Source: Peptostreptococcaceae bacterium (lineage in GTDB: Bacteria; Bacillota; Clostridia; Peptostreptococcales; Peptostreptococcaceae). Taken from it: a stretch of 64,000 bases of DNA. Both the position numbers and the translations under genes were made by a program. The stretch is from the NCBI GenBank assembly GCA_025210335.1, contig JAOARY010000069.1, forward strand, positions 1 through 64,000, in the 5' to 3' direction. Position 1 is the first letter of the stretch. Each line of letters begins with the position of its first letter. Positions 18,687 through 27,987 of this stretch are shown piece by piece. A model generated the notes under the pieces. The model made no database searches, had not been told where the DNA came from, and saw nothing but the letters and a program-made list of their open reading frames with translations.

Positions 18687-18732
18687 AATCTATATGTGGT
18701 ATAGAATAAATATTCGGTACTATATATTCAAC
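18687..18732 (+). promoter_or_regulatory. Two NrdR-box-like sites upstream of nrdDG
   Basis: Box 1 (18687-18702, AATCTATATGTGGTAT) matches 11 of 16 positions of the palindromic ACACTATATATAGTGT consensus as I recall it. Box 2 (18717-18732, GTACTATATATTCAAC) matches 9 of 16, with the ACTATATAT core intact. Their starts are 30 bases apart, close to the three-helical-turn spacing typical of NrdR box pairs. NrdR represses ribonucleotide reductase genes, and the next gene is nrdD. An nrdR gene is not in this window. Confidence 0.6.
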
Positions 18733-18862
18733 TAAAACTCTTAAAAATGATTTTTTTAAATCATTTTTATTGTTTTTTACAGCATTATTTTTTATTTAAA
18801 ATTAAAAGATTTATTAGAAATATAAATATAAAGAGATATTGTTTGAAAGGAGATTGTAATAA

Positions 18863-21217
18863 ATGGTTGAAAAAGTAAAAAAAAGAGATGGTCGAATTAT
18901 AGGTTTTAATAAAGAGAAAATTACAAGAGCTATATTTTTAGCTGCTTCGGAGGTTGCAAAAGAAGAAAATAAGCATGCAAATTATAGATTAGCAGAGGAA
19001 CTTACACAAAAGGTAGTATCTTTAATCAATGAAAGATATAAATTAGAAATACCTACAGTGGAACAAATTCAAGATTGTATAGTTAAAGTTCTTATTGAAA
19101 ATGCACATGCTAAAACAAGTGAAAGATATATTCTTTATAGAAGTGAAAGAAGTAGAATTAGAAATTCTAAAACAAGACTTATAAAAGCCATAGAACAAAT
19201 TACTTTTTTAGATGCTAATGATTCTAATATAAAAAGAGAAAATGCAAATATAGATGGAAATACAGCAATGGGGACTATGCTTCAGTATGGAAGTACAGTA
19301 TCTAAAGAATTTTGTAAATCATTTATTATAAAGCCAAAACATTCACTAGCACATGATAGTGGTGATATACATATCCATGATATGGATTTTTTAAATATGG
19401 GAACTTTAACATGTTGTCAAATTGATTTAAAGAAATTATTTGAAGGTGGATTTTCTACTGGTCATGGGTTTTTAAGAGAACCTCAAGATATAATGAGCTA
19501 TGCAGCTTTAGCTGCTATTGCAATTCAGTCAAACCAAAATGATCAACATGGAGGTCAAAGTATACCATTTTTTGATTATGGACTTGCAAAGGGAGTTTAT
19601 AAAACTTTTAAAAATCAATATGCACAAAATCTTTTTAAATTTGTATCTATATTTGATGATTCAAAAGAATTACATGTGAATGAATTTAAAGAACTTATAA
19701 AAGAAGTTGAAGAAAAATCCAATGTTAAATTAACATTAGATATATCAAATGATTATATATCTATAGAAAAAGAAATATTAGAAAACAGATATAATTTAGA
19801 TGAAAAGACTGTTAAAAAAATTCAATCAATGACATTAAAAGAAGCTAATAGAGAAACGGATAGAAAAACTTATCAAGCTATGGAGGCTTTTATTCATAAT
19901 TTAAATACAATGCATAGTAGAGCTGGTGCTCAAGTTCCTTTTTCAAGTGTTAACTTCGGGACAGATACTTCTATGGAAGGTAGACTTATTACAAAAAATC
20001 TTTTACTATCTCAAGAAAAAGGATTAGGTAATGGAGAAACTCCAATATTCCCTATACTTATATTTAAAGTTAAGGAAGGAATAAATTTAAATACAGATGA
20101 TCCAAATTATGATTTATTCAAATTAGCATGTAGAGTTTCTGCTAAGAGATTATTCCCTAATTTTAGTTTTATAGATGCACCTTTTAATAAGAAATATTAT
20201 AAAGAAGGTAGACCAGAAACAGAGGCTACTTACATGGGTTGTAGAACTAGAGTTTTAGGTAATGTATGTGGGGATGAAATTGTTACAGGTAGAGGAAATT
20301 TATCATTTTCATCAATAAACTTACCAAGACTTGGTATAAAACACGGAATTTTATACAATAAAAAGACTGATTTAGATGGATTTTTTAGTGATTTAGATTC
20401 AAAGATTGATTTGCTAATAGATCAATTATTAGAAAGATTTGAGATACAAAAGAAGAAAAAAGTTAAAAATTTCCCATTTTTGATGGGTCAAGGTGTATGG
20501 TTAGATTCAGATAAATTATCTTGGGAAGATTCTTTAGAAGATATTATAAAACATGGTACATTAACTATTGGATTTATAGGTTTAGCAGAATGTCTAAAAG
20601 CACTTATAAATGAGCATCATGGAGAATCTAAAGACGCGTTTGATTTGGGGTATAAAATAATCAAGCATATGAGAGATAGAATGGATAAGGCTAGTGAAGA
20701 ATATAAATTGAATTTTTCGCTTATAGCAACTCCAGCAGAAGGTTTATCTGGTAGATTTACAAAACTTGACAAGAAAGAATTTGGAATTATTGAAGGTGTA
20801 ACATCAAGAGATTATTATACAAATTCATTTCATGTTCCAGTTTATTATAATATATCGGCTTTTGATAAAATTCAAAAAGAAGCACCGTTCCATGAACTTA
20901 CAAATGCAGGACATATAACTTATATAGAGCTAGATGGTAATCCATCTTCTAATTTAGAAGCATTTGAATCAGTTATAAGAGCGATGAAGGACTGTGGTAT
21001 TGGTTATGGAAGTATAAATCATCCTCTTGATAGAGATCCTGTTTGTGGTTTTAATGGTGTTATAGGAGATACTTGTCCTGCTTGTGGAAGAAAAGACAAT
21101 GAGGATGGAATCAAATTTGAAAGAATAAGAAGAATTACTGGTTATTTAGTAGGAACTGTAGATAGATTTAATGATGGTAAGCTTGCTGAGGTAAAAGACA
21201 GAGTAAAACATAATTAA
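18863..21217 (+). CDS. nrdD: Anaerobic ribonucleoside-triphosphate reductase
   Basis: Oxygen-sensitive glycyl-radical enzyme that reduces ribonucleotides to deoxyribonucleotides. An N-terminal ATP-cone (VKKRDGRIIGFNKEKITRAI) gives allosteric activity control. The C-terminal zinc site is formed by CGFNGVIGDTCPACG, and the glycyl-radical loop reads RRITGYLVGT (Gly about residue 760). The 784-residue length is typical of the Clostridial type. AAAGGAG precedes the ATG. nrdG follows 14 bases later. Confidence 0.96.
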   Translation: MVEKVKKRDGRIIGFNKEKITRAIFLAASEVAKEENKHANYRLAEELTQKVVSLINERYKLEIPTVEQIQDCIVKVLIENAHAKTSERYILYRSERSRIRNSKTRLIKAIEQITFLDANDSNIKRENANIDGNTAMGTMLQYGSTVSKEFCKSFIIKPKHSLAHDSGDIHIHDMDFLNMGTLTCCQIDLKKLFEGGFSTGHGFLREPQDIMSYAALAAIAIQSNQNDQHGGQSIPFFDYGLAKGVYKTFKNQYAQNLFKFVSIFDDSKELHVNEFKELIKEVEEKSNVKLTLDISNDYISIEKEILENRYNLDEKTVKKIQSMTLKEANRETDRKTYQAMEAFIHNLNTMHSRAGAQVPFSSVNFGTDTSMEGRLITKNLLLSQEKGLGNGETPIFPILIFKVKEGINLNTDDPNYDLFKLACRVSAKRLFPNFSFIDAPFNKKYYKEGRPETEATYMGCRTRVLGNVCGDEIVTGRGNLSFSSINLPRLGIKHGILYNKKTDLDGFFSDLDSKIDLLIDQLLERFEIQKKKKVKNFPFLMGQGVWLDSDKLSWEDSLEDIIKHGTLTIGFIGLAECLKALINEHHGESKDAFDLGYKIIKHMRDRMDKASEEYKLNFSLIATPAEGLSGRFTKLDKKEFGIIEGVTSRDYYTNSFHVPVYYNISAFDKIQKEAPFHELTNAGHITYIELDGNPSSNLEAFESVIRAMKDCGIGYGSINHPLDRDPVCGFNGVIGDTCPACGRKDNEDGIKFERIRRITGYLVGTVDRFNDGKLAEVKDRVKHN

Positions 21218-21231
21218 TAGAAGGTGATTAA

Positions 21232-21801
21232 ATGTTTGTTAGATTAGCATGTGAACTTACCAAAGATAGCATAGTTGATGGTGAAGGGTTAAGAACAGTA
21301 ATATGGGCACAAGGTTGTTCACATAATTGTAGAGGATGCCATAATAAATCTACTCATGATTTCAATAAAGGTATATTACGAAATGTAGATGATATTATAG
21401 ATGAGATAAAAGCACTAAGACTACAAAAGGGTATTACATTGTCTGGTGGAGATCCGTTTTTTCAGCCAAAACCATTTATAAAAATTGCAAAAGCTGCAAA
21501 GAGCATGAATCTTGATGTATGGGCATATACTGGATTTAAAATGGAAGATTTTTTATATAAAAATATAGATAATAAAGAAGATATATTAAATCTTTTAAAT
21601 TATATTGATATCCTTGTTGATGGTAAATATGAAGATGATAAAAGAAGTATAGAGCTTAGTTTTAGAGGTTCTTATAATCAAAGAATTATTGATGTTAAAA
21701 AAACAATTAAGAATAATAACATTGCTATATATGATAAATATATTAATGAACATATTGGTTTTGAAAATAAAAATAATCAATTTATGAATTTAGCATTATA
21801 A
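21232..21801 (+). CDS. nrdG: Anaerobic ribonucleotide reductase activating protein
   Basis: Radical-SAM enzyme that makes the glycyl radical on NrdD. The Fe-S cluster motif CSHNCRGC (C-x3-C-x2-C) is in QGCSHNCRGCHNKSTHDF, followed by the SAM-binding GGDPF. The protein is 189 residues, slightly longer than many homologues because of a divergent tail. It is co-transcribed with nrdD and ends at a terminator. Confidence 0.95.
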   Translation: MFVRLACELTKDSIVDGEGLRTVIWAQGCSHNCRGCHNKSTHDFNKGILRNVDDIIDEIKALRLQKGITLSGGDPFFQPKPFIKIAKAAKSMNLDVWAYTGFKMEDFLYKNIDNKEDILNLLNYIDILVDGKYEDDKRSIELSFRGSYNQRIIDVKKTIKNNNIAIYDKYINEHIGFENKNNQFMNLAL

Positions 21802-21816
21802 TAAAAACAATAAAAT

Positions 21817-21870
21817 AAAACAAGAAGTTTTTAATAAAAACGATAATATATTAAAAATTTCTTGTTTTTT
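21817..21870 (+). terminator. Terminator after nrdG
   Basis: AAAACAAGAA (21817-21826) pairs with TTCTTGTTTT (21859-21868), with further AT pairing inside the stem and a T run after it. Confidence 0.8.
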
Positions 21871-21874
21871 ATTA

Positions 21875-21906
21875 TATTATAATATAAATTATATATTATA
21901 ATATAA
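21875..21906. promoter_or_regulatory. Two tandem TATTATAATA palindromes before the ArsR-type gene
   Basis: The 13-mer TATTATAATATAA occurs at 21875-21887 and again at 21894-21906, a 19-base period (about two helical turns). Each copy contains the perfect palindrome TATTATAATA. ArsR regulators bind AT-rich palindromes near their own promoters, so this is a candidate operator. The local AT richness lowers its weight. Confidence 0.4.
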
Positions 21907-21999
21907 TAAAGCTTTTCTAATATTATGATATATAAATATATAGTTTTTTGGTAAATTAAAAGGTTTTAAGAGTTTTAGTATAGAATTTGGAGTGATTAT

Positions 22000-22362
22000 A
22001 TGGAATTAATAAATTTGGTAAGAGGATTTTCAGATGAGAACAGGGCTAGAATTATAAATTTATTAAGTAAAAAATCTTTATGTGTGGGAGAAATCCAATA
22101 TATATTAAATATAAATCAATCAAATGCATCAAGACATTTAAATAAGTTAAAAAATTTAAAAATTGTTATATTTGAAAAAAAAGCTCAATGGATTTATTAT
22201 AAATTAAATACAGAGTTAATTAACAATTATGAATTTTTTAGAGCTATAATAGAAACAGATTTTAAAAACGAAGAAATATTAGCGAATGATATAAAAAAAT
22301 TAGAAGAATATCAAAAGAGTCATCTTTGCTGTGAAAAATTAAGAAAAGAAAAATTGATATAG
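22000..22362 (+). CDS. ArsR-family winged-helix regulator
   Basis: A 120-residue DNA-binding protein. The helix-turn-helix reads LCVGEIQYILNINQSNASRHLNKLKNLKIV, followed by the wing EKKAQWIYYKL. A Cys lies at the position used for metal binding in ArsR (KSLCVGE), and a CC pair sits near the C-terminus (HLCCEKL), so arsenic or metal sensing is possible but unproved. No transporter or reductase gene is next to it. It adjoins the CIS locus, but nothing links the two except position. Confidence 0.82.
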   Translation: MELINLVRGFSDENRARIINLLSKKSLCVGEIQYILNINQSNASRHLNKLKNLKIVIFEKKAQWIYYKLNTELINNYEFFRAIIETDFKNEEILANDIKKLEEYQKSHLCCEKLRKEKLI

Positions 22363-22386
22363 AAATTATTCTATATCAATTTTTTT
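22353..22386. terminator. Bidirectional terminator between arsR-type and MORN genes
   Basis: ATTGATATAG (22353-22362) pairs perfectly with CTATATCAAT (22371-22380). Ts follow on the + strand and a T-rich tract follows on the - strand, so it can end both convergent genes. Confidence 0.8.
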
Positions 22387-22391
22387 AATCA

Positions 22392-24428
22392 TTATTTTGT
22401 AATATTAATTGCATTTATATTAGAATTCAATATTTCTAGATCTAAAGAAAGTCCATTTTTATTGATGTTAATTATATAATAATTAGAATTAATATTTTCA
22501 TTACTAGTATCAGATGTATTAGTATTATTAGTAGTATCTGTATTTGTATTTGTGTTTGTGTTTGTGTTATTTGTTGTAGTATCTGTATTTGTATTATTAT
22601 CTGTAGTATTTTTTTTGCTTTTATCAATTTTTTTATAATCTGGGTTTAAATTCAAAATACGATCAATAGTCATATTTGAATTAATACCCATCAAATCAAA
22701 TGGAGGATAATATCTTAATTTAGATATATTTTTGGTGCTGCTATCTATGAATATATCAAATTTTGGTTCATCATACTTTAATATTATATTATTATTTAAG
22801 AAATCCTCTTTTGAAGGATCTAAGAAATTCTCTTTTATTTGATTTTCGCTTAATCCAAAAATTTGATTGAAATCCTTATTATCATTATCAAAAAAGCCTT
22901 TAAAAGATATAGTTTCATCAGCATTATATGCTATTCCAAATCCAGATTTTTTATCAGCATTAAATGTACCTTCATATGAAACTATGCCATCTTTATTATA
23001 TAATTTTCCATTTCCGTTCTTTTGATCATCTAAAAAATTACCTTCATATAAGAGGCTACCATCTTTATTGTAAAGTTTTCCTAGACCAGTTTTTATACCA
23101 TCAACAAATTCACCATCATATTGTATATTTGTATTTGTAAAGTATAATATACCTTTGCCAGAGTATAAACTATCCTTAAAACTACCTTCATAAACTTTAT
23201 TGGATGAATTATCATATAAGGTACCTTGACCGTTAAACTCTCCAGTTTTAAATTCACCTTCATATTGTAGAGTTGAATCAGGATAATATAATTTCCCATT
23301 TCCTTCAAATAATTTATTTTTGAATTCACCTTCATATGCTAAATTATTATCTTTAAAAAACTTACCTTGACCATTAAAATCACCATTTAAGAAGCTTCCT
23401 TCATATACTAAATCATTTTCATTATATAATTTACCTTGACCATTAGGTAGTTCAGTTTCAATATCAATATCTCCTACATAAAGTTTGTTACCAGCGTCAT
23501 CGTATAAGGTCACATTTTCAGATGGTTTTCCATCTTTAAATACACCACTATATTTAATATTGGAGTTAATATCATATAAAATACCTTCGCCAAAGTACAA
23601 ACCATCTTTAAAGCTACCTTTATATTTGGTATTAGCGTTATCAAAATATAATGTACCCTCTCCGTTATATTTATTGTTTAAAAAAGCACCTTGATATAAA
23701 AGTTTTGAGTTATCAGTATAAAGAGAACCATCACCTTCAAATAAACCAGCTTTAAAGGCACCATTATATTTTAAATTTCCATTTTTAAAATATAAAATAC
23801 CACTTCCATCAAATAGATTATTTAAAAAATTACCTTGATAAACTAAATTACCATTATCATCATATAAATTACCTTCTCCTGAATATAATCCATTTGAAAA
23901 ATTACCTTGATAAATTAAATTACCTTCTATATTATAAAGTTTTCCTTTACCAAAATATTCATTGTTTAAAAAGTTACCTTCATAAACCATATTCTTAGTA
24001 GATTCATTATATAAAATACCATAGCCGTTGTATTTTCCATTTTCCATATTACCTTCATAAACAAGTTCTTTATCGGTATTATATAATTTTAAATAGCCAT
24101 TGTAAGTTATTGCATCATTATAACTTTTGTAGATTTTTTTTGGTGCTTTTAGATAGAAAAAGAAATAATAAAGCCCTAATAATAAGGCAATTAATGCAAT
24201 TACTATAAAGACTATAAGCCTTTTGGATAAATACAGGTTAAAAAACTTGACATAATCTTTTGCGGATTTTTCTTTTTTTTGAGTTATTTTAAATACTTTT
24301 GAACGAATTTTACGTGATAAAAGTCTAGGACCCATTTTTATTCTAGCTCGTATAAATCTAAATTTCATATATACGGGTCTAAAGACAGAGGTTAAAAGTA
24401 ATTTAATCTCAAGTATAAATCTATCCAT
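22392..24428 (-). CDS. Membrane-anchored MORN-repeat protein of the CIS locus
   Basis: A 678-residue protein. The N-terminal ~70 residues are basic (RARIKMGPRLLSRKIRSKV), followed by one membrane span at about residues 73-95 (IVFIVIALIALLLGLYYFFFYL). About twenty MORN-like repeats follow (pattern GxLYNxxGNLxYxGxFxNGxxxGxG). A low-complexity Asn/Thr tract (about residues 600-640) precedes the end. MORN repeats form extended beta sheets that bind lipids or proteins. It is the last gene of the nine-gene minus-strand run, next to the CIS cap and ATPase genes. It could anchor or dock the particle at the membrane; this is inference. Confidence 0.75.
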   Translation of the reverse strand: MDRFILEIKLLLTSVFRPVYMKFRFIRARIKMGPRLLSRKIRSKVFKITQKKEKSAKDYVKFFNLYLSKRLIVFIVIALIALLLGLYYFFFYLKAPKKIYKSYNDAITYNGYLKLYNTDKELVYEGNMENGKYNGYGILYNESTKNMVYEGNFLNNEYFGKGKLYNIEGNLIYQGNFSNGLYSGEGNLYDDNGNLVYQGNFLNNLFDGSGILYFKNGNLKYNGAFKAGLFEGDGSLYTDNSKLLYQGAFLNNKYNGEGTLYFDNANTKYKGSFKDGLYFGEGILYDINSNIKYSGVFKDGKPSENVTLYDDAGNKLYVGDIDIETELPNGQGKLYNENDLVYEGSFLNGDFNGQGKFFKDNNLAYEGEFKNKLFEGNGKLYYPDSTLQYEGEFKTGEFNGQGTLYDNSSNKVYEGSFKDSLYSGKGILYFTNTNIQYDGEFVDGIKTGLGKLYNKDGSLLYEGNFLDDQKNGNGKLYNKDGIVSYEGTFNADKKSGFGIAYNADETISFKGFFDNDNKDFNQIFGLSENQIKENFLDPSKEDFLNNNIILKYDEPKFDIFIDSSTKNISKLRYYPPFDLMGINSNMTIDRILNLNPDYKKIDKSKKNTTDNNTNTDTTTNNTNTNTNTNTDTTNNTNTSDTSNENINSNYYIININKNGLSLDLEILNSNINAINITK

Positions 24429-24447
24429 TTAAAAAAACCTCCCTCTT

Positions 24448-25170
24448 TTATTCTATTTGCAATATATTTAATTTATTCAAATTTATATTTTTTTCATAAA
24501 TTTTATCATCAGAGATATCTTTTATATAAAAATAGCTATCTTCATTTAATCTACTGAAATATAGTATGGATTCATTTGTATTTTTATCAATTCTTATATC
24601 ATAGGCATTATAAAGTTCATAATCTTTATCGATATCTAATATCAAATTTTCTTTTAGGATGATTTTTTTTAATATTTTATTATCCTCATTTTCAATTATT
24701 TGATAGTCAGATATAAGATACATGCTTTCTTTATTTGTAGAAAATAAAATTAAATCACCTTCTATATCTTTCTTTGTTTTTATAAAAATTTCTTTATTAT
24801 CTTCATTTAATGTTTTAAATAAATTAATTTTATTTTTATCCTCTTTTATAAAACCTATAAATTTAGATTTTGTATTTGTATATTTTATTCTAAGAAGAGT
24901 TTCTTCTGCTTTAAAAATATAATTTGTATTTGGGATTAGAAATACATCATTTAAAGTAATATCATCAGTGTTTAATTTTAAATTTTCTTTAAAATAGTAT
25001 GGATTTGATATTTCAAAAGTTTCTATTTCATTCATTTGACCTTTTAATATAAATATATCATGGTTATTTCTATCTACCTTGATATATGGATTAGAGCATG
25101 TTATTTTAGTATTATTAAAAATACTTTTTTTGCTATAATCATCAAATAGTCTAAATCCTATCATCTTCAT
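24448..25170 (-). CDS. Unknown protein of the CIS locus
   Basis: About 240 residues with no membrane span or signal peptide. The pattern of short alternating hydrophobic strands (NNTKITCSNPYIKV, YIFKAEETLLRIKYTN) suggests a beta-rich fold, perhaps two Ig-like or carbohydrate-binding-like modules. I recognise no family. The start at ATG 25170 has AGGTGA a few bases upstream; a GTG at 25179 is in frame. It directly follows the DUF4255 gene with touching ends, so it may work with the cap or act as an adaptor. Confidence 0.6.
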   Translation of the reverse strand: MKMIGFRLFDDYSKKSIFNNTKITCSNPYIKVDRNNHDIFILKGQMNEIETFEISNPYYFKENLKLNTDDITLNDVFLIPNTNYIFKAEETLLRIKYTNTKSKFIGFIKEDKNKINLFKTLNEDNKEIFIKTKKDIEGDLILFSTNKESMYLISDYQIIENEDNKILKKIILKENLILDIDKDYELYNAYDIRIDKNTNESILYFSRLNEDSYFYIKDISDDKIYEKNINLNKLNILQIE

Positions 25171-25179
25171 AATTATCAC

Positions 25180-25752
25180 CTAATATTTTTGACTTATATT
25201 AATATCTTTTTTAGTAACATAAGAAACTTCTCTAGTTTTTCCTGATTTGATAGGAATACCAGATAGTTTATATGCAATACAAAGTTCATAAGGTTTACTT
25301 GGAACAGAAAATATCTTAGATAGTTCGTCGAATGTTAAATTTTCCATATGAATTTTTATTTGTAAATCATCATCAAAATCATCACCTAAATCTTTAGCTT
25401 TTAATACAGGATTATCATAAAATGTCTGAATTAATTTACCCATAAGTTTTTGTTCATCTAGAACTTTGAATTTATCATCACCTTGAGATTTGATTATGAA
25501 AAGATAATATAAATTAAGGTGCATATCTGGATATATAGCTTTATTTTTTGTACTTCGTCTTAATCTATAATTTTTATAATCCATATTTTCTTCCATATGA
25601 TATAGATAAATACCTATATTTGAAGAAGCATAATTATCTAAGTTTACAGCTCTTATTTTTTCTTCATCTTGTATAAAATCTGGAATAAAATTCTTCTTTA
25701 AAAGGTTTATAAGAGAATTTGTTACCAAATAGATGCTTTCAAAACCTTCCAT
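25180..25752 (-). CDS. DUF4255 (Pvc16-like) tail terminator/cap protein
   Basis: A 190-residue protein matching the DUF4255 family of contractile injection systems (Pvc16/Afp16). That family caps the distal end of tube and sheath. The family pattern is visible: an N-terminal helix (IYLVTNSLINLLKKNF), then NIGIYLYHMEENMDYKNY, DMHLNLYYLFIIKS, and the PSKPYELCIAYKLS block. Its ATG overlaps the stop of the AAA+ gene by one base, the same ATPase/cap pairing seen in other eCIS loci. Confidence 0.85.
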   Translation of the reverse strand: MEGFESIYLVTNSLINLLKKNFIPDFIQDEEKIRAVNLDNYASSNIGIYLYHMEENMDYKNYRLRRSTKNKAIYPDMHLNLYYLFIIKSQGDDKFKVLDEQKLMGKLIQTFYDNPVLKAKDLGDDFDDDLQIKIHMENLTFDELSKIFSVPSKPYELCIAYKLSGIPIKSGKTREVSYVTKKDINISQKY

Positions 25753-27902
25753 TAAAAACTCACCTCATCTAATAAATCTTTATATTCATGTAAATCGTTT
25801 TTTGTAAATAATTTGCCCATTTTTTCCATTTCCTCTTTGATTGAGGCTAATATATGCTTCATATAAATTTTATCATTTTCTCGAGCAGCCTTAAAAGCAG
25901 ATTTTAAAGCTATATTTTTTATATTACCACCAGAAAGGTGGAATTTTTCTCCCAAAAATTCATAGTCAATAAAATCACATAGTGGAGTATTTTTGGTAAA
26001 GGCTTTTTTCCAAAGATTAATTCTATTTTTTGAATCTGGAAATGGAAAATTAATAACATAATTAATTCTTCTTAAAAATGCAGAATCAATATTTTTTAAA
26101 AAGTTTGTTGCAAGTATTGTCATACCTTCATATTCTTCCATTTTTTGAAGTAGATAAGAAGTTTCCATATTGGAATATCTGTCTTTGGAATCTTTTACTT
26201 CGGATCTTTTTCCAAATAAAGAGTCAGCTTCATCAAAGAATAAAATAACATTACTTTTTTTAGCTTCTTCAAAAATATCATTAAGATTTTTTTCTGTTTC
26301 ACCAATGTATTTACTAACAACTCTATTTAAATCTATTTTATAAAGTTCTAAATTAAGCTCTTTTGCAAGTACATTAGCAGACATAGTTTTCCCTGTTCCT
26401 GGTGGCCCATAAAAGAGAACAGATAAACCAGTACCATAGGAAAGTTTATCTTTAAAACCCCATTTTTTAAATACAGTATGAGAGTTTTTTACTTGATAAT
26501 AGACACTTTCTAATTTATTCTTTTGATCTTTTGGAAGAACTAAATCATTAAAAGTAAAGTTACTTTCAACTCTAGTTGCTTTTGCATTTAGATTATGACT
26601 TATTTGATCTTGTGATATTTTATATATTAAATTATTAAAATCTATATTATCGTGATTTTTCCAATTGTAATAATCTCTTATTATTTTTAATATATTTTTA
26701 ATTTCACCTATAGAAAAATTATATTTTATTCCTAGGTCCATATAGTCAAATTCTTTTAATTTGTATTTTAATGAGAAGTATTGCCAGACATCTTTTCTTT
26801 CTTCTTCATCTAAATTCTTTAATTCTATTTTATTTACTATAAAATTCGAAGCTTTTTTATTATCTTTTATTTTTTCTTTGGATAATATAAATATAATCCC
26901 ATTTAAATTTTTTATTTCTTTATAAAATTCAAATTCTTTATCCTTATAATCAGATTTTAAAATTTCTTCAAAATTATAAAAAACTGGAATGCTAGAAGTT
27001 AGTATAGTTTCTCTTATGAATTTCATAAGTACCACAGAAAAATCTAAAGAAGAATCTAAAACTTTTTTAATATCAAAGAACAAAACATTTTCATTTAAGA
27101 GTTTTGCAAAACATTTTATTTGAAATTTTTTACCACTCCCATTTGGGCCTTGCATATAAATTATTTTTTTATTATAATCTATTGTTTTTTTTATAAATTC
27201 TAGGATTTCATTTAATATATTTGAATTCCAATATAATTTTTTGTCAAAATTTTCATGATAAAAAACTTTTACAAATTCTTTAATATCATAATCAAGTTCA
27301 TTACCTTCTATTAAAAAATTAATAATTCTTTCATCCAAGATTATCTTTTTATTAAAAAAAGATTGACTTAACTCATCGTCTTTTAAAATCATTTTTACAA
27401 ATAAATGGTTTTTATGAAAATGATTCCTTATATAAATTTTATCATCTATATCTAAATCTAAAATCTTAGAAACTAATTCGAATGTTGGTTTTTTTAAATT
27501 TAAATTATCTTGTAAATATGCATATATTCTTTCGTATTTCAAATTAAGCTCTGTTGCAAGAGATAACACTATGCTATAGATTTCAAAATCTTTTAAAGAA
27601 AAAAGTTCTATTAAATCTAAAAAAGGTATGTATATTCCTTTGTTTTTGGTATTTTTTTCCTTTTGATTTATTAAATTTCTTTTATTTTTAATTTGTTCTA
27701 TTAATCTAGTATTGATATCAGTAGAATCTTCTTGAGTTAGCATGTTGCTAACTTCTTCCTTGCTTATAACAATAGATTTGTACATATCAAATGGATTTTC
27801 TTCTAAATCATCATTAAAATGTTCAAATAGAAAGGATAATTCAAGATCAAGAAGTTCAAAATAATCCATAAGATGTTTAGAATAATTTTCATAATAATCC
27901 AT
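25752..27902 (-). CDS. AAA+ ATPase of the contractile injection system (Pvc15-like)
   Basis: A 716-residue protein. The C-terminal AAA+ module is canonical: Walker A GPPGTGKT (about residue 497), Walker B VILFFDEADSLFGKR (about 553) and an arginine-rich LRRINYVINFPFPD region. An earlier module holds a P-loop-like GPNGSGKK at about residue 251 with a degenerate remainder. This two-module layout is that of Pvc15/Afp15, found in nearly all eCIS and thought to help assembly or cargo loading. The ATG at 27902, with AAAGGAG before it, is preferred over an upstream TTG/ATG that would add 14 residues. Confidence 0.9.
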   Translation of the reverse strand: MDYYENYSKHLMDYFELLDLELSFLFEHFNDDLEENPFDMYKSIVISKEEVSNMLTQEDSTDINTRLIEQIKNKRNLINQKEKNTKNKGIYIPFLDLIELFSLKDFEIYSIVLSLATELNLKYERIYAYLQDNLNLKKPTFELVSKILDLDIDDKIYIRNHFHKNHLFVKMILKDDELSQSFFNKKIILDERIINFLIEGNELDYDIKEFVKVFYHENFDKKLYWNSNILNEILEFIKKTIDYNKKIIYMQGPNGSGKKFQIKCFAKLLNENVLFFDIKKVLDSSLDFSVVLMKFIRETILTSSIPVFYNFEEILKSDYKDKEFEFYKEIKNLNGIIFILSKEKIKDNKKASNFIVNKIELKNLDEEERKDVWQYFSLKYKLKEFDYMDLGIKYNFSIGEIKNILKIIRDYYNWKNHDNIDFNNLIYKISQDQISHNLNAKATRVESNFTFNDLVLPKDQKNKLESVYYQVKNSHTVFKKWGFKDKLSYGTGLSVLFYGPPGTGKTMSANVLAKELNLELYKIDLNRVVSKYIGETEKNLNDIFEEAKKSNVILFFDEADSLFGKRSEVKDSKDRYSNMETSYLLQKMEEYEGMTILATNFLKNIDSAFLRRINYVINFPFPDSKNRINLWKKAFTKNTPLCDFIDYEFLGEKFHLSGGNIKNIALKSAFKAARENDKIYMKHILASIKEEMEKMGKLFTKNDLHEYKDLLDEVSF

Positions 27903-27934
27903 ACAAAAACTCCTTTTGTTATTAGGTTTTATTA

Positions 27935-27976
27935 TTAAGAACAAAAGCTAAAATATATCGTAGCTTTTGTTCTTAA
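27935..27976 (-). other. Long intercistronic hairpin upstream of the CIS ATPase gene
   Basis: A perfect 16-bp stem (27935-27950 with 27961-27976, core AAGAACAAAAGCTA) has a 10-base loop. No T run follows on the - strand, so it is not a standard terminator. It could be a processing or stability element that separates ATPase/cap expression from the sensor/cargo genes upstream. Confidence 0.6.
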
Positions 27977-27987
27977 TTTAATACTTC

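Noticed and set aside
22520-22610. CRISPR-like or phase-variable repeat in the MORN gene
   Set aside because: The repeats are short in-frame Asn/Thr codon runs of mostly 6-base units; there are no spacers, and length changes would not switch the frame.
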